From contig JACPOQ010000022.1 in NCBI GenBank assembly GCA_016191435.1, positions 62,001 through 126,000 on the forward strand: DNA of 64,000 nt, written 5' to 3'. Positions 1 to 7,033 of the stretch are shown here, piece by piece. How positions within the stretch are numbered: position 1 is the stretch's first letter; each line of letters starts with the position of its first letter. Under the pieces are notes generated by a model that had not been told where the DNA came from, ran no database searches, and worked only from the letters and a program-made list of their open reading frames with translations. The position numbers and the translations under genes were made by a program. The stretch comes from Chloroflexota bacterium (GTDB lineage: Bacteria > Chloroflexota > Dehalococcoidia > Tepidiformales > Tepidiformaceae).

Positions 1-264
1 GCCGCTGCCATCGCCGGCGTTCGTGACAAAGGTGGGACGCTTGAAGCCGGTGGCGAAGGTTTCGAGGGTGACGGCGGCGGGTTGGCGGCCGGGGGAGGGC
101 GTCTCGCCGGGCGCGAGGGTGGGCGTGGGCGTGGGGGAGACGACAGCGGGCGTGCCGGCGGGGTTGGCCGGGTTATCGCCGCCCGAGCAATCAGCGGCGA
201 GCATGACGAGGATCACCGGCCCAATCGGGAGGAGGGAGAGGAGCCAGGTCCGCGGCGACGGCAT
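1..264 (-). CDS. PQQ-dependent sugar dehydrogenase-like lipoprotein, N-terminal part only
   Basis: The reading frame starts with ATG at 264 and stays open to the left edge, giving the first 88 residues of a longer protein. Residues 1-26 form a hydrophobic signal segment ending near a Cys (LAADC), a possible but atypical lipobox. A Pro/Thr-rich linker follows at about 30-60. The mature part begins ETFATGFKRPTFVTNAGDGSG, which resembles the first strand of glucose/sorbosone dehydrogenases, six-bladed beta-propellers that oxidise sugars with PQQ outside the membrane. The gene is divergent from the PAAR-like gene. The family call rests on a short stretch because most of the propeller lies outside the window. 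Confidence 0.6.
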   Translation of the reverse strand, partial: MPSPRTWLLSLLPIGPVILVMLAADCSGGDNPANPAGTPAVVSPTPTPTLAPGETPSPGRQPAAVTLETFATGFKRPTFVTNAGDGSG

Positions 265-443
265 GGGCAGCAAGCCTCCATCGGGCGAGGGCGCTCGGGC
301 ACGGCCAGCATGGCAGGGACGGCGAAAGATTCGGATAACGGAGGGCTTCGGCAGGCGACAATCGGGGGGCGTTGGCGTGGACGGGCGGTAGGACGGGCCG
401 CCTGGCGTGTACACTCGGGGGAGGAATTCTGGAGGCAGAGACG

Positions 444-833
444 ATGGACGTGGCGGTGACGGGCGACCAAATGACGTGCAGCTTCGGCGTTGCGCCGTCG
501 GCGTTGGTGGCGCCACCGATGGGCCCGCCGGTGCTGTTCGAAGGCAAGCCGGCGGCGCAGATGCAGCACCACGTCCCGATGATGAACATCATGCCGTTCG
601 GGGTGTGCAACAGCCTCGCGAACCCGATGACGGCATCGCTGACGGCAGCGGCGCTGGGCGTATTGACGCCAGCGCCCTGCATCCCGGTCACACCCGCGCC
701 CTGGGCGCCGCCGAGCCCGAAGACGATGATCAACGGGCAGCCAGCGATCAACAAGACGTGCAAGCTGATGTGCAACTGGGGCGGGGTGATCCAGTTCATC
801 CCGATCCCGACGCCGCAGACGCAGATCACGTAG
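444..833 (+). CDS. PAAR-like protein, DUF4280 type
   Basis: This 129-residue protein fits the DUF4280 PAAR-like family. A conserved GDQMTCSFG stretch lies at about residues 7-15, NIMPFGVC near 47-54, Pro-rich turns with a second Cys in the middle, and a closing CKLMCNWGG block near 107-115. PAAR-like proteins cap the spike of contractile injection systems or tip secreted effectors. I chose the ATG at 444 because GGAGG lies six bases upstream. A longer frame from 372 adds only residues that do not look like the family. No sheath, tube, baseplate or AAA+ gene is in the window, so the partner machine is unknown. The next gene is a cell-wall hydrolase, as often seen near such spikes. A TACACT -10-like box lies at 410-415. 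Confidence 0.75.
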   Translation: MDVAVTGDQMTCSFGVAPSALVAPPMGPPVLFEGKPAAQMQHHVPMMNIMPFGVCNSLANPMTASLTAAALGVLTPAPCIPVTPAPWAPPSPKTMINGQPAINKTCKLMCNWGGVIQFIPIPTPQTQIT

Positions 834-838
834 GGCTC

Positions 839-932
839 AGAGCTGCTAGCTATTAGCTTCTAGCTGTTAGCTTCGACCGCGGGGACTCTGTTGCGCTGGG
901 CGGCGGGTGGCGGGCTAAGAGCTAGCAGCTAT
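839..932. repeat. 19-bp inverted repeat plus tandem 14-mers
   Basis: Bases 839-857 and 914-932 are inverted copies matching at 17 of 19 positions, with 56 bases between them. Inside, 847-860 and 861-874 are tandem copies of a 14-mer (TAGCTATTAGCTTC) with one mismatch. The element fills the gap between the PAAR-like and transglycosylase genes. It could act as a 3' hairpin for the first gene or be an interspersed repeat; neither has direct support. Confidence 0.6.
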
Positions 933-994
933 CTGCGGGGTACTCCCGGCTGCGAAAATGAGATGCGGACGTTATACTGCCGCGGGGGTGGCAG

Positions 995-1834
995 GTGGCG
1001 GTCAGCGGGAACAATCGCGCGGGCAGGGGGAAATCGGGCGGGAACGGCGGGGTGCTGTTCGCGGGGGCGGTCATCGGGGTGGTGGCGGTGCTGGCGGCCG
1101 GGGGCGGCGGTGTCTCGAACGTGTTCTCGCGGCCGGTGGACAACGCCTACGCCTCGGACCTCCCGGCGGGGTGGGAGTTCGTAAACGACGCGCTCGCGAG
1201 CATGGGCACGGTCGCAATCCAGTTGTGCACGGGGGAGACGGCCCTGAAGGCGGCGAAGGCGCCGGCGGACCAGGCGGCGCGGCAGACGCGGCTCGATGCG
1301 CTGTCGCTGGAATACGAGCGGCTTTCGGACGAGTACAACCGCGAGGTGGCGAACCGGCGGGCGATGGGCGAGCAGCGGCCGTGGGACATCCCGGCGGCGG
1401 CGCCGCCCGTGAGCGTGATGCGGGGGCGGGCCTGCGCAAAGCTGCCGGCGTTCAAGAGCGAGGTCGCGGCCTCGGCGCTGGCGACGTTCGACCCGAACAC
1501 GACGAACCGGATTACGCTCGAGCAGTTGGATGCGGCGGCGGTGGCAGCGGGGTGGCCGATGCAGGATGGGTGGTGGCCGCAGATGCGGCTCATCGTGCAG
1601 TGCGAATCCGGGCTGAACACGCGGGCGCACAACACGAGCGACCCCAACGGCGGGAGCTACGGGCTGGCGCAGCTCAACGGGCGACAGCACTTCGACCGGT
1701 CGGGGGAGGATTTCGAACTGCGGTACGACCCGGTGGTGAACCTGCGGACGGCGCTGTGGCTGCGGACGGTGCGGGGGCGCTTCGGTGGGGCGGGAGGCTG
1801 GAAGAATTGTGCCGAGAAGTACGGGATTGATTGA
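995..1834 (+). CDS. Membrane-anchored lytic transglycosylase-like protein
   Basis: The 279-residue product has a short basic N-terminus and one membrane helix at about residues 20-42, so the rest should lie outside the membrane. A helical, charged linker spans about 75-130. The C-terminal 90 residues resemble the SLT/lysozyme-like fold: VQCESGLNT places a likely catalytic Glu at 204, followed by SYGLAQLNG and a final WKNCAEKYG helix. The expected role is cleavage of peptidoglycan glycan strands. The start is GTG at 995; the next upstream base context includes a TATACT box at 973-978. It follows the PAAR-like gene, so wall penetration or remodelling is a reasonable role. The exact transglycosylase family is not settled. 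Confidence 0.7.
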   Translation: MAVSGNNRAGRGKSGGNGGVLFAGAVIGVVAVLAAGGGGVSNVFSRPVDNAYASDLPAGWEFVNDALASMGTVAIQLCTGETALKAAKAPADQAARQTRLDALSLEYERLSDEYNREVANRRAMGEQRPWDIPAAAPPVSVMRGRACAKLPAFKSEVAASALATFDPNTTNRITLEQLDAAAVAAGWPMQDGWWPQMRLIVQCESGLNTRAHNTSDPNGGSYGLAQLNGRQHFDRSGEDFELRYDPVVNLRTALWLRTVRGRFGGAGGWKNCAEKYGID

Positions 1835-1907
1835 AGGTAAACGCAAATCTCGGGACTCTTGAGCGAATCGCGCGTATTATGTCATCAAAACTGGGGACAG
1901 GGAGCTT

Positions 1908-2031
1908 ACAGGTTCGTATCATGTCGGGCCTGCGCAGTGCGCGGAGAGGCGCCCCCGCCACCCCGACGCGTCCTTCCGAGGGCGCTCTCGACCTGTCACG
2001 AACCTACCGCCAGAGAGGCCGCCCGGCGGCC
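1908..2031 (+). promoter_or_regulatory. Candidate structured RNA leader of the TIG-repeat protein gene
   Basis: The leader can fold into nested stems. AGGTTCGT at 1910-1917 pairs perfectly with 1998-2005. Inside it, 1944-1954 pairs with 1980-1989 (10 pairs, one bulged G), and GCGC at 1932-1935 pairs with 1939-1942. A further stem, 2017-2022 with 2026-2031, sits close to the start codon. ACAGGT at 1908-1913 can instead pair with ACCTGT at 1991-1996, excluding the outer stem, which is a switch-like arrangement. A TATTAT box at 1875-1880 could be the -10. It does not match a riboswitch class I know. Confidence 0.35.
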
Positions 2032-2063
2032 GTTCGAGGTACGCCGGTGGAGCCTGCATCCTG

Positions 2064-5030
2064 ATGACACAGCTGGCACTCGGCCACGGCCCGCGGGGCG
2101 GGCACGCCCGGGCGTGGTGGTATTTGCTGGCCTTCGTGGCCCTGCTCCTGGTGGCCGGCGGTAGCGCCCGGACCGCGAGTGCGGTGGGTGAGGGGTTCTT
2201 CTCGCTGGACGCAGACAGCTACCAGATCCAGGAGGGCACGGCCCTGCCCGTGACCATCCTGCGGACGAACGGCACGACGCTGGAGCAGGACGTCAACGTG
2301 ACGGTGCAGCTATCGGAGGGGACGGCAGACTTCGACTACCCGGCGAGCACGATCACGCAGGTCGTGAAGTTCGCGAAGCTATCGAACGTGACCTCCCAGA
2401 CCATCTACTTCCAGACCATCAACCAGCAGCGCATGGTCGATAAGCAGGTGCGGGTGACGATCACGCAGGTGAGCATCCCGAACGCGATCGCGTACCCGAG
2501 CACGGCGCCGATACTGCTGCTGGGGATTGGCTCGCCGCGGGTGCTGGATGTGGTGCCCAAGAGCGCGAACCCGTTTACCGACAAGGGCCAGTGGATAGAC
2601 ATCTACGGCGTCAACTTTTCGAACGCGGCGGACACGTGCCCGCCGGGGGCGCTGCCCAACTCCGCGGTCATCCCGCCGGCACCCTATGCGCCCCTCGATG
2701 GCACGGGCCAGCCGATCCCGCCGTCCGGACCGCGCTGCACGGTGCTAGTCGAGTTCTATGCGCCGTCGGGCGCGCCTCCGGGGCCTCCCGTTGGGTATCC
2801 TGGCACAGGGAACATCGTCCCGGCGGGCGACTGGCAGGTATTGAGCCCGAGCCACATCCGGGCGAAGGTGCCGACGCTGCCGCAGATCCTCCAGCCGTAC
2901 AACGTGCGGGTGACCATCCGGGACCCGAAGGCGCCGCCGCCGCTGGCGAACGGCACGGCCAATGCGCCGAACGTTGGCACGCATTACCTTTCGACGAGCT
3001 CGGTTGTGCCGGGCGGCCGCTTCTGGTTCCAGCAAGCAGGCGGGCCGACTATCAACAACCTGAGCGCGCGGACCGGCTCCGTGAGTGGCGGCGGGTTCGT
3101 GCGGATTTACGGGACGAACCTGACGGCGGCGATGTGCAGCACGCCCGGGTGGGTGACGTTCGGCGGCGTGCCGGTGGCGCCGGGCAACTGCACGTACGAG
3201 CCGGCCACGCTCACGCTCGCGGTGACGACGCCGCCGCATTCGGCCGGGCCGGTGGACGTGGTGGTGGGGCCGTACCCGGCGGGCCCGCCGGCGACCAACC
3301 CGCTCACGCCCGAGACGACGTTCACGTACGCGGGCGGGCCGACGATCCTTTCGATCACGCCGAACTCGGGGCCGACGGCCGGGGGGACGACCGTGATCAT
3401 CAACGGGACGGGCTTTGCGGGCGTGCTCTGCCCGGGGACGGGCTCATCGGCGTCGGTGCGGTTCGGGGCGACGGCGTCGGCGGGCTGCACGGTGAATAGC
3501 GACACCCAGATCACGGCGATTTCGCCTTTAGGGACGGGGACGCAGCAGATCACGGTCATCCACCCCGCCAACGGGACGAGCCCCTTCACGACGGCGGCGA
3601 ACTTTACCTACAGCGCCGGCCCGGTGATCAGCAGCGTCAGCCCCGGGGGCGGGACGCCGGGCGGCGGCACGCTCGTGACCATCACGGGCTCGAACTTCGC
3701 CGACGGAGCGACGGTGACGTTCGGGGGCATCGCCTCGGCGTCGGTGATGTTCATCTCGACGACGGAGATACGGGCCGTCACGCCGGCCGGCGCCGGGACG
3801 GTGAACGTGGTGGTGACGGTGGCCGGCGTGGCGAGCCTGGTCACGAATGCGAGCGTGTTCTCGTACGCGACGCCCGGGATCACGCTCATCCAGCCGAACG
3901 CGGGGCCGACGGCGGGCGGGAATATCGTCACCGTGAAGGGCTTCAACTTCACCTCGGGGCTGCTCGTGATGTTCGGCAACGCGCTCGTGCCGCCCGCGGA
4001 CGTCACATTCGTCGACCCGACGATGTTCACCGTGAAGGTGCCGAAGGCGGTGGCGGGTCCAGTCGAGGTGAAGGTGACGACGCCATCCGGGACGAGCCCG
4101 GCAGTGCCTGGCGTGACGCTGTACACGTACACTGACGGGCCGATCGTGCAGGGGTTGAACCCGAAAGAGGGCTCCACGGGCGGCGGGACGATCGTGATCA
4201 TTACGGGTGTGAACTTCGGGATCGCGACGGCGCCGGTGCCACAGGTGCTCTTCGGGACGACGCCGGCGGAGGCCGTGAACCGGAACAGCGAGACGCAGAT
4301 CACGGCGTTGAGCCCGGCCGTGGCAGCGCCGGGGCCGGTGGACATCATCGTCACGACGGGCCAGGGCAGCAGCCCGGTGGCGCCGGAGGATGTTTACACG
4401 TACAAGTCGGTGCCGCCGACCATCACCGGTTTGAGCCCCGACAACGGCCCGGTGTTCGGCGGGACGACAGTGACGCTGACCGGCGTGGGCTTCCTCGGGG
4501 TGGTGTGCCCCGATGGTGTGAAGTTCGGGACGGTGAAGGCGGCCTCGTGCACGGTGAACAGCGATACGAGCATCACGGCGGTGTCGCCGCCGAACGTCGC
4601 GGGGCCTACGACCGTGATCGTGACTTCGCCGAACGGCCAGAGCGAGATCATCGCGAACTTCACGTACACGACGGGCAATGCCACGCCGACACCGCCGGGC
4701 TCGCCGTTGCCGGGCGTACCGCCAGCGACCGGCTCGCCTGTGAGCTACTCGCTGAACTTCCGTTGGACGCTGTTCACATGGATGGGGCCGGAGGGCATCG
4801 CCGTCGCGAGCGCACTGAAGGGCCAGCCGCAGGGCGGGCCGGATATCACCGCGCGGGTGGCGGGCATCTTCGCGTGGGACGCCGGCCAGAACGTGTGGTT
4901 GGCGTACTTCCCCGGGACGGCCGGCGGCCCGCCGCGGGCGAGCGACTTCAGCACCTTCCAGCGCGGCCGGACCTACTGGATCGCGATCAACGGGAAGGAC
5001 CCGCTGGTGTTCGGGACGATCGACCAATAG
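2064..5030 (+). CDS. Surface protein with Calx-beta and seven TIG/IPT repeats
   Basis: The 988-residue protein starts with a charged N-terminus and one export/anchor helix at about residues 20-42 ending ASA. A Calx-beta-like domain (EGFFSLDADSYQIQEG to about 150) comes first. Seven IPT/TIG immunoglobulin-like repeats follow, beginning near 156, 326, 424, 518, 603, 691 and 782, each with the form P-x-G-x2-GG-x-V-x-I-x-G-x-N/G-F. A Pro-rich linker near 870-890 leads to a 95-residue C-terminal domain rich in Trp and aromatic residues that I cannot name. Such proteins are secreted or cell-surface adhesive scaffolds. The first repeat carries a large Pro-rich insertion. Start ATG 2064 has only a weak ribosome site. 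Its leader looks structured. Confidence 0.8.
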   Translation: MTQLALGHGPRGGHARAWWYLLAFVALLLVAGGSARTASAVGEGFFSLDADSYQIQEGTALPVTILRTNGTTLEQDVNVTVQLSEGTADFDYPASTITQVVKFAKLSNVTSQTIYFQTINQQRMVDKQVRVTITQVSIPNAIAYPSTAPILLLGIGSPRVLDVVPKSANPFTDKGQWIDIYGVNFSNAADTCPPGALPNSAVIPPAPYAPLDGTGQPIPPSGPRCTVLVEFYAPSGAPPGPPVGYPGTGNIVPAGDWQVLSPSHIRAKVPTLPQILQPYNVRVTIRDPKAPPPLANGTANAPNVGTHYLSTSSVVPGGRFWFQQAGGPTINNLSARTGSVSGGGFVRIYGTNLTAAMCSTPGWVTFGGVPVAPGNCTYEPATLTLAVTTPPHSAGPVDVVVGPYPAGPPATNPLTPETTFTYAGGPTILSITPNSGPTAGGTTVIINGTGFAGVLCPGTGSSASVRFGATASAGCTVNSDTQITAISPLGTGTQQITVIHPANGTSPFTTAANFTYSAGPVISSVSPGGGTPGGGTLVTITGSNFADGATVTFGGIASASVMFISTTEIRAVTPAGAGTVNVVVTVAGVASLVTNASVFSYATPGITLIQPNAGPTAGGNIVTVKGFNFTSGLLVMFGNALVPPADVTFVDPTMFTVKVPKAVAGPVEVKVTTPSGTSPAVPGVTLYTYTDGPIVQGLNPKEGSTGGGTIVIITGVNFGIATAPVPQVLFGTTPAEAVNRNSETQITALSPAVAAPGPVDIIVTTGQGSSPVAPEDVYTYKSVPPTITGLSPDNGPVFGGTTVTLTGVGFLGVVCPDGVKFGTVKAASCTVNSDTSITAVSPPNVAGPTTVIVTSPNGQSEIIANFTYTTGNATPTPPGSPLPGVPPATGSPVSYSLNFRWTLFTWMGPEGIAVASALKGQPQGGPDITARVAGIFAWDAGQNVWLAYFPGTAGGPPRASDFSTFQRGRTYWIAINGKDPLVFGTIDQ

Positions 5031-5136
5031 CGGGGGCCGTGCGAGCATGCCCCATCGGCATGGTTCAACCGCCGCAATTTGAAGCATCCGGGGCCGCCGT
5101 GCGCATCCGGGAAGATAGCGCGCCGCGGGCACACGG

Positions 5137-6384
5137 GTGAGCGACGGACGGCCGGCGGTGGGCCGGCAAGCGCGGGCGGCTACGATTTCGCCGCGAACGC
5201 TCGCCAGCCTCGCGATCATCGAAGTCGTCGTGATCGTCTTTGGGCTCCTCGGGTGCCAGTACACGCGTGCCATCCCGCAAGTTGAGGCGGCGGCCACGTT
5301 CCCCCAGGTGGTGCGTGCGGCCGGGCCGGACGTGGCGCTCCCGTGGCCGAACCAGGGACAGGCAACGCTCGCCATCGACGGCATCGGCAAGGTCGGCGGG
5401 TCCAGGTCGAGCGGGACGCCGGTGCCCATCGCGAGCACGGCCAAGGTGATGACCGCGCTCGTGACGCTCGAGAAACACCCGTTGCAGGGCGGCGCGCCCG
5501 GGCCGGTGGTCACCATTTCGGCCGGCGACGTGCAGCGGTACGAGGCGGCGATCCTGCAGGACCAATCGGTGCTGGAGGTGCGGGCGGGCGAGACGATCAC
5601 CGAGCGCGAACTGCTCGAGGGCCTGCTAATCCCGTCGGCGAACAACTACGCGGAGATCCTGGCGGCCTGGAACAGCGGCTCGGTATCGGCATTCGTGGGC
5701 GAAATGAACGCGCGGGCGGTGGCGCTGGGGATGAGGGAGACGCGCTTCGATGACCCGTCGGGCTTTTCGGCGAAGACTGTGTCGACGGCGAATGACCTGC
5801 TGCTGCTGGCGCAAGCGGCGATGGCGAACCCGGTGTTCGCGGATATCGTGGCGAGGCAGGAGGCGACCCTGCCCGTGGTGGGTGTGGTGGAGAGTACGAA
5901 CGAGCTGCTCAAGGAGCCTGGCGTCATCGGGATCAAGACGGGCGAAACGGACGCGGCGGGCGGCTGCCTGCTGTTCGCAGCGAACGTGAAGGCCGGTGGC
6001 GAGAGCCGCCGGGTCATCGGTGTGGTGCTGGGCGAGAAGGACCGGGCTACGGCGTTCGTGCGAGCGAAGGCGTTGCTGGACGCGCTGCCGGGGCTGTTCA
6101 GCGCGGTGAGCGTGGTGCGCAGGGGCGACGCCGTCGGGGTGTTCGCCGCGCCGTGGGGCGGCGAGGTGGCGGCCATTGCCGGGGAGGACCTGACGGTCAC
6201 GGCGTTTGCAGGCGAGGCCGTGACGGCGGCGGTGAAGCTGGACACCGTGACGGCGCCCGTGGCGGCGGGGACGAAGGTTGGGGAGCTGATGGTGAGCGCC
6301 GGGTCACGGCAGCTCGCTATTCCAGTGGTGGCTGCGGCGGACATCCCGGAGCCGGGTCCTGGCTGGCGCCTGCTGCGGAACTGA
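5137..6384 (+). CDS. D-alanyl-D-alanine carboxypeptidase, S11 family
   Basis: The 415-residue protein has all three motifs of penicillin-binding DD-peptidases: STAK with nucleophile Ser100 and Lys103, SAN at 167-169, and KTG at 267-269. It removes the terminal D-Ala from peptidoglycan stem peptides outside the membrane. A membrane segment at about residues 23-42 (ending GLLGC) anchors or exports it. The C-terminal 90 residues form the beta-rich extension seen in PBP5-type enzymes. The start is GTG at 5137. It follows the surface-protein gene by 106 bases and precedes a PAP2 phosphatase, so a small cell-envelope group is likely. Lys-Pro spacing and length fit the family well. Confidence 0.88.
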   Translation: MSDGRPAVGRQARAATISPRTLASLAIIEVVVIVFGLLGCQYTRAIPQVEAAATFPQVVRAAGPDVALPWPNQGQATLAIDGIGKVGGSRSSGTPVPIASTAKVMTALVTLEKHPLQGGAPGPVVTISAGDVQRYEAAILQDQSVLEVRAGETITERELLEGLLIPSANNYAEILAAWNSGSVSAFVGEMNARAVALGMRETRFDDPSGFSAKTVSTANDLLLLAQAAMANPVFADIVARQEATLPVVGVVESTNELLKEPGVIGIKTGETDAAGGCLLFAANVKAGGESRRVIGVVLGEKDRATAFVRAKALLDALPGLFSAVSVVRRGDAVGVFAAPWGGEVAAIAGEDLTVTAFAGEAVTAAVKLDTVTAPVAAGTKVGELMVSAGSRQLAIPVVAAADIPEPGPGWRLLRN

Positions 6385-6456
6385 ACGGCCAGAGCTTCGC
6401 GGTTTCTTTCGCCCTTTCGGGTACACTGATGAACGCATGGTTGACGCGGCACGCGG

Positions 6457-7008
6457 ATGAACGAAGCAGCACTCGATCTCGTCAACGGGCTGGCGGGCCG
6501 CTGGGCGCCGCTGGACGCGGCCGGGCGTTTCGGCGCGCAGGACCTGCTGTTCGTGCTCGGCGCGCTGCTCGCGGTCGCGGGGATCGTGGAGTTGCGCCGC
6601 GACCGGAGCCGGGCAATCACCATTGGCGCGTGCGCGGCGCTGGCGGTCGCCATGAGCCTCGGGCTCGCGATGGCACTGCGGTACCTGTTCCCGGAGCAGC
6701 GGCCGTGGATCGGGGACGCGGACACACGCCTGCTGATCGCGCATTCGGCCGATAGCTCGTTCCCATCGGACCACGCCACGGTCGCATTCGCCGCGGCAAT
6801 GGTGGGCGCGCTCGCGTGGCCGAAGTGGGCGCCATGGGTACTCGGGATGGCGGCGGCGATCGCGATCGCGCGCGTGTTCGTGGGGGTGCACTACCCGGGA
6901 GACGTGCTCGCGGGGATGGTCCTCGGCATAGGCAGCGCGCTGGTGGCCTGGTTCGCGGTGGCGGCGGTCGAGCGGCGCATGGGGCGACCGATGCTGGCTA
7001 ACGCCTAG
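6457..7008 (+). CDS. PAP2-family membrane phosphatase, undecaprenyl-diphosphatase-like
   Basis: This 183-residue membrane protein shows the three PAP2 motifs: LRYLFPEQRPW near 75-85, PSDH with His106, and ARVFVGVHYPGD with His145. Four to five hydrophobic helices surround them. The fold hydrolyses phosphate from lipid pyrophosphates; at this size and beside a DD-carboxypeptidase, recycling of undecaprenyl pyrophosphate for cell-wall synthesis is the likeliest role (BcrC-like). Phosphatidylglycerophosphate phosphatase is the alternative. A TACACT box at 6422-6427 lies 29 bases before the ATG and may be its own -10. GAACG before the start gives no strong ribosome site. Confidence 0.82.
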   Translation: MNEAALDLVNGLAGRWAPLDAAGRFGAQDLLFVLGALLAVAGIVELRRDRSRAITIGACAALAVAMSLGLAMALRYLFPEQRPWIGDADTRLLIAHSADSSFPSDHATVAFAAAMVGALAWPKWAPWVLGMAAAIAIARVFVGVHYPGDVLAGMVLGIGSALVAWFAVAAVERRMGRPMLANA

Positions 7009-7033
7009 CGGGGGCCTCCACTACGCTTGGAGC

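Noticed and set aside
1908-2031. The structured leader as a cyclic di-GMP riboswitch
   Set aside because: I looked for the conserved core sequences of the known classes and did not find them. Only the stem pattern is supported.
3528-5645. A 705-codon minus-strand frame across the surface protein and carboxypeptidase genes
   Set aside because: It spans two unrelated plus-strand genes and reads as Arg/His-rich low-complexity text. It is a shadow.
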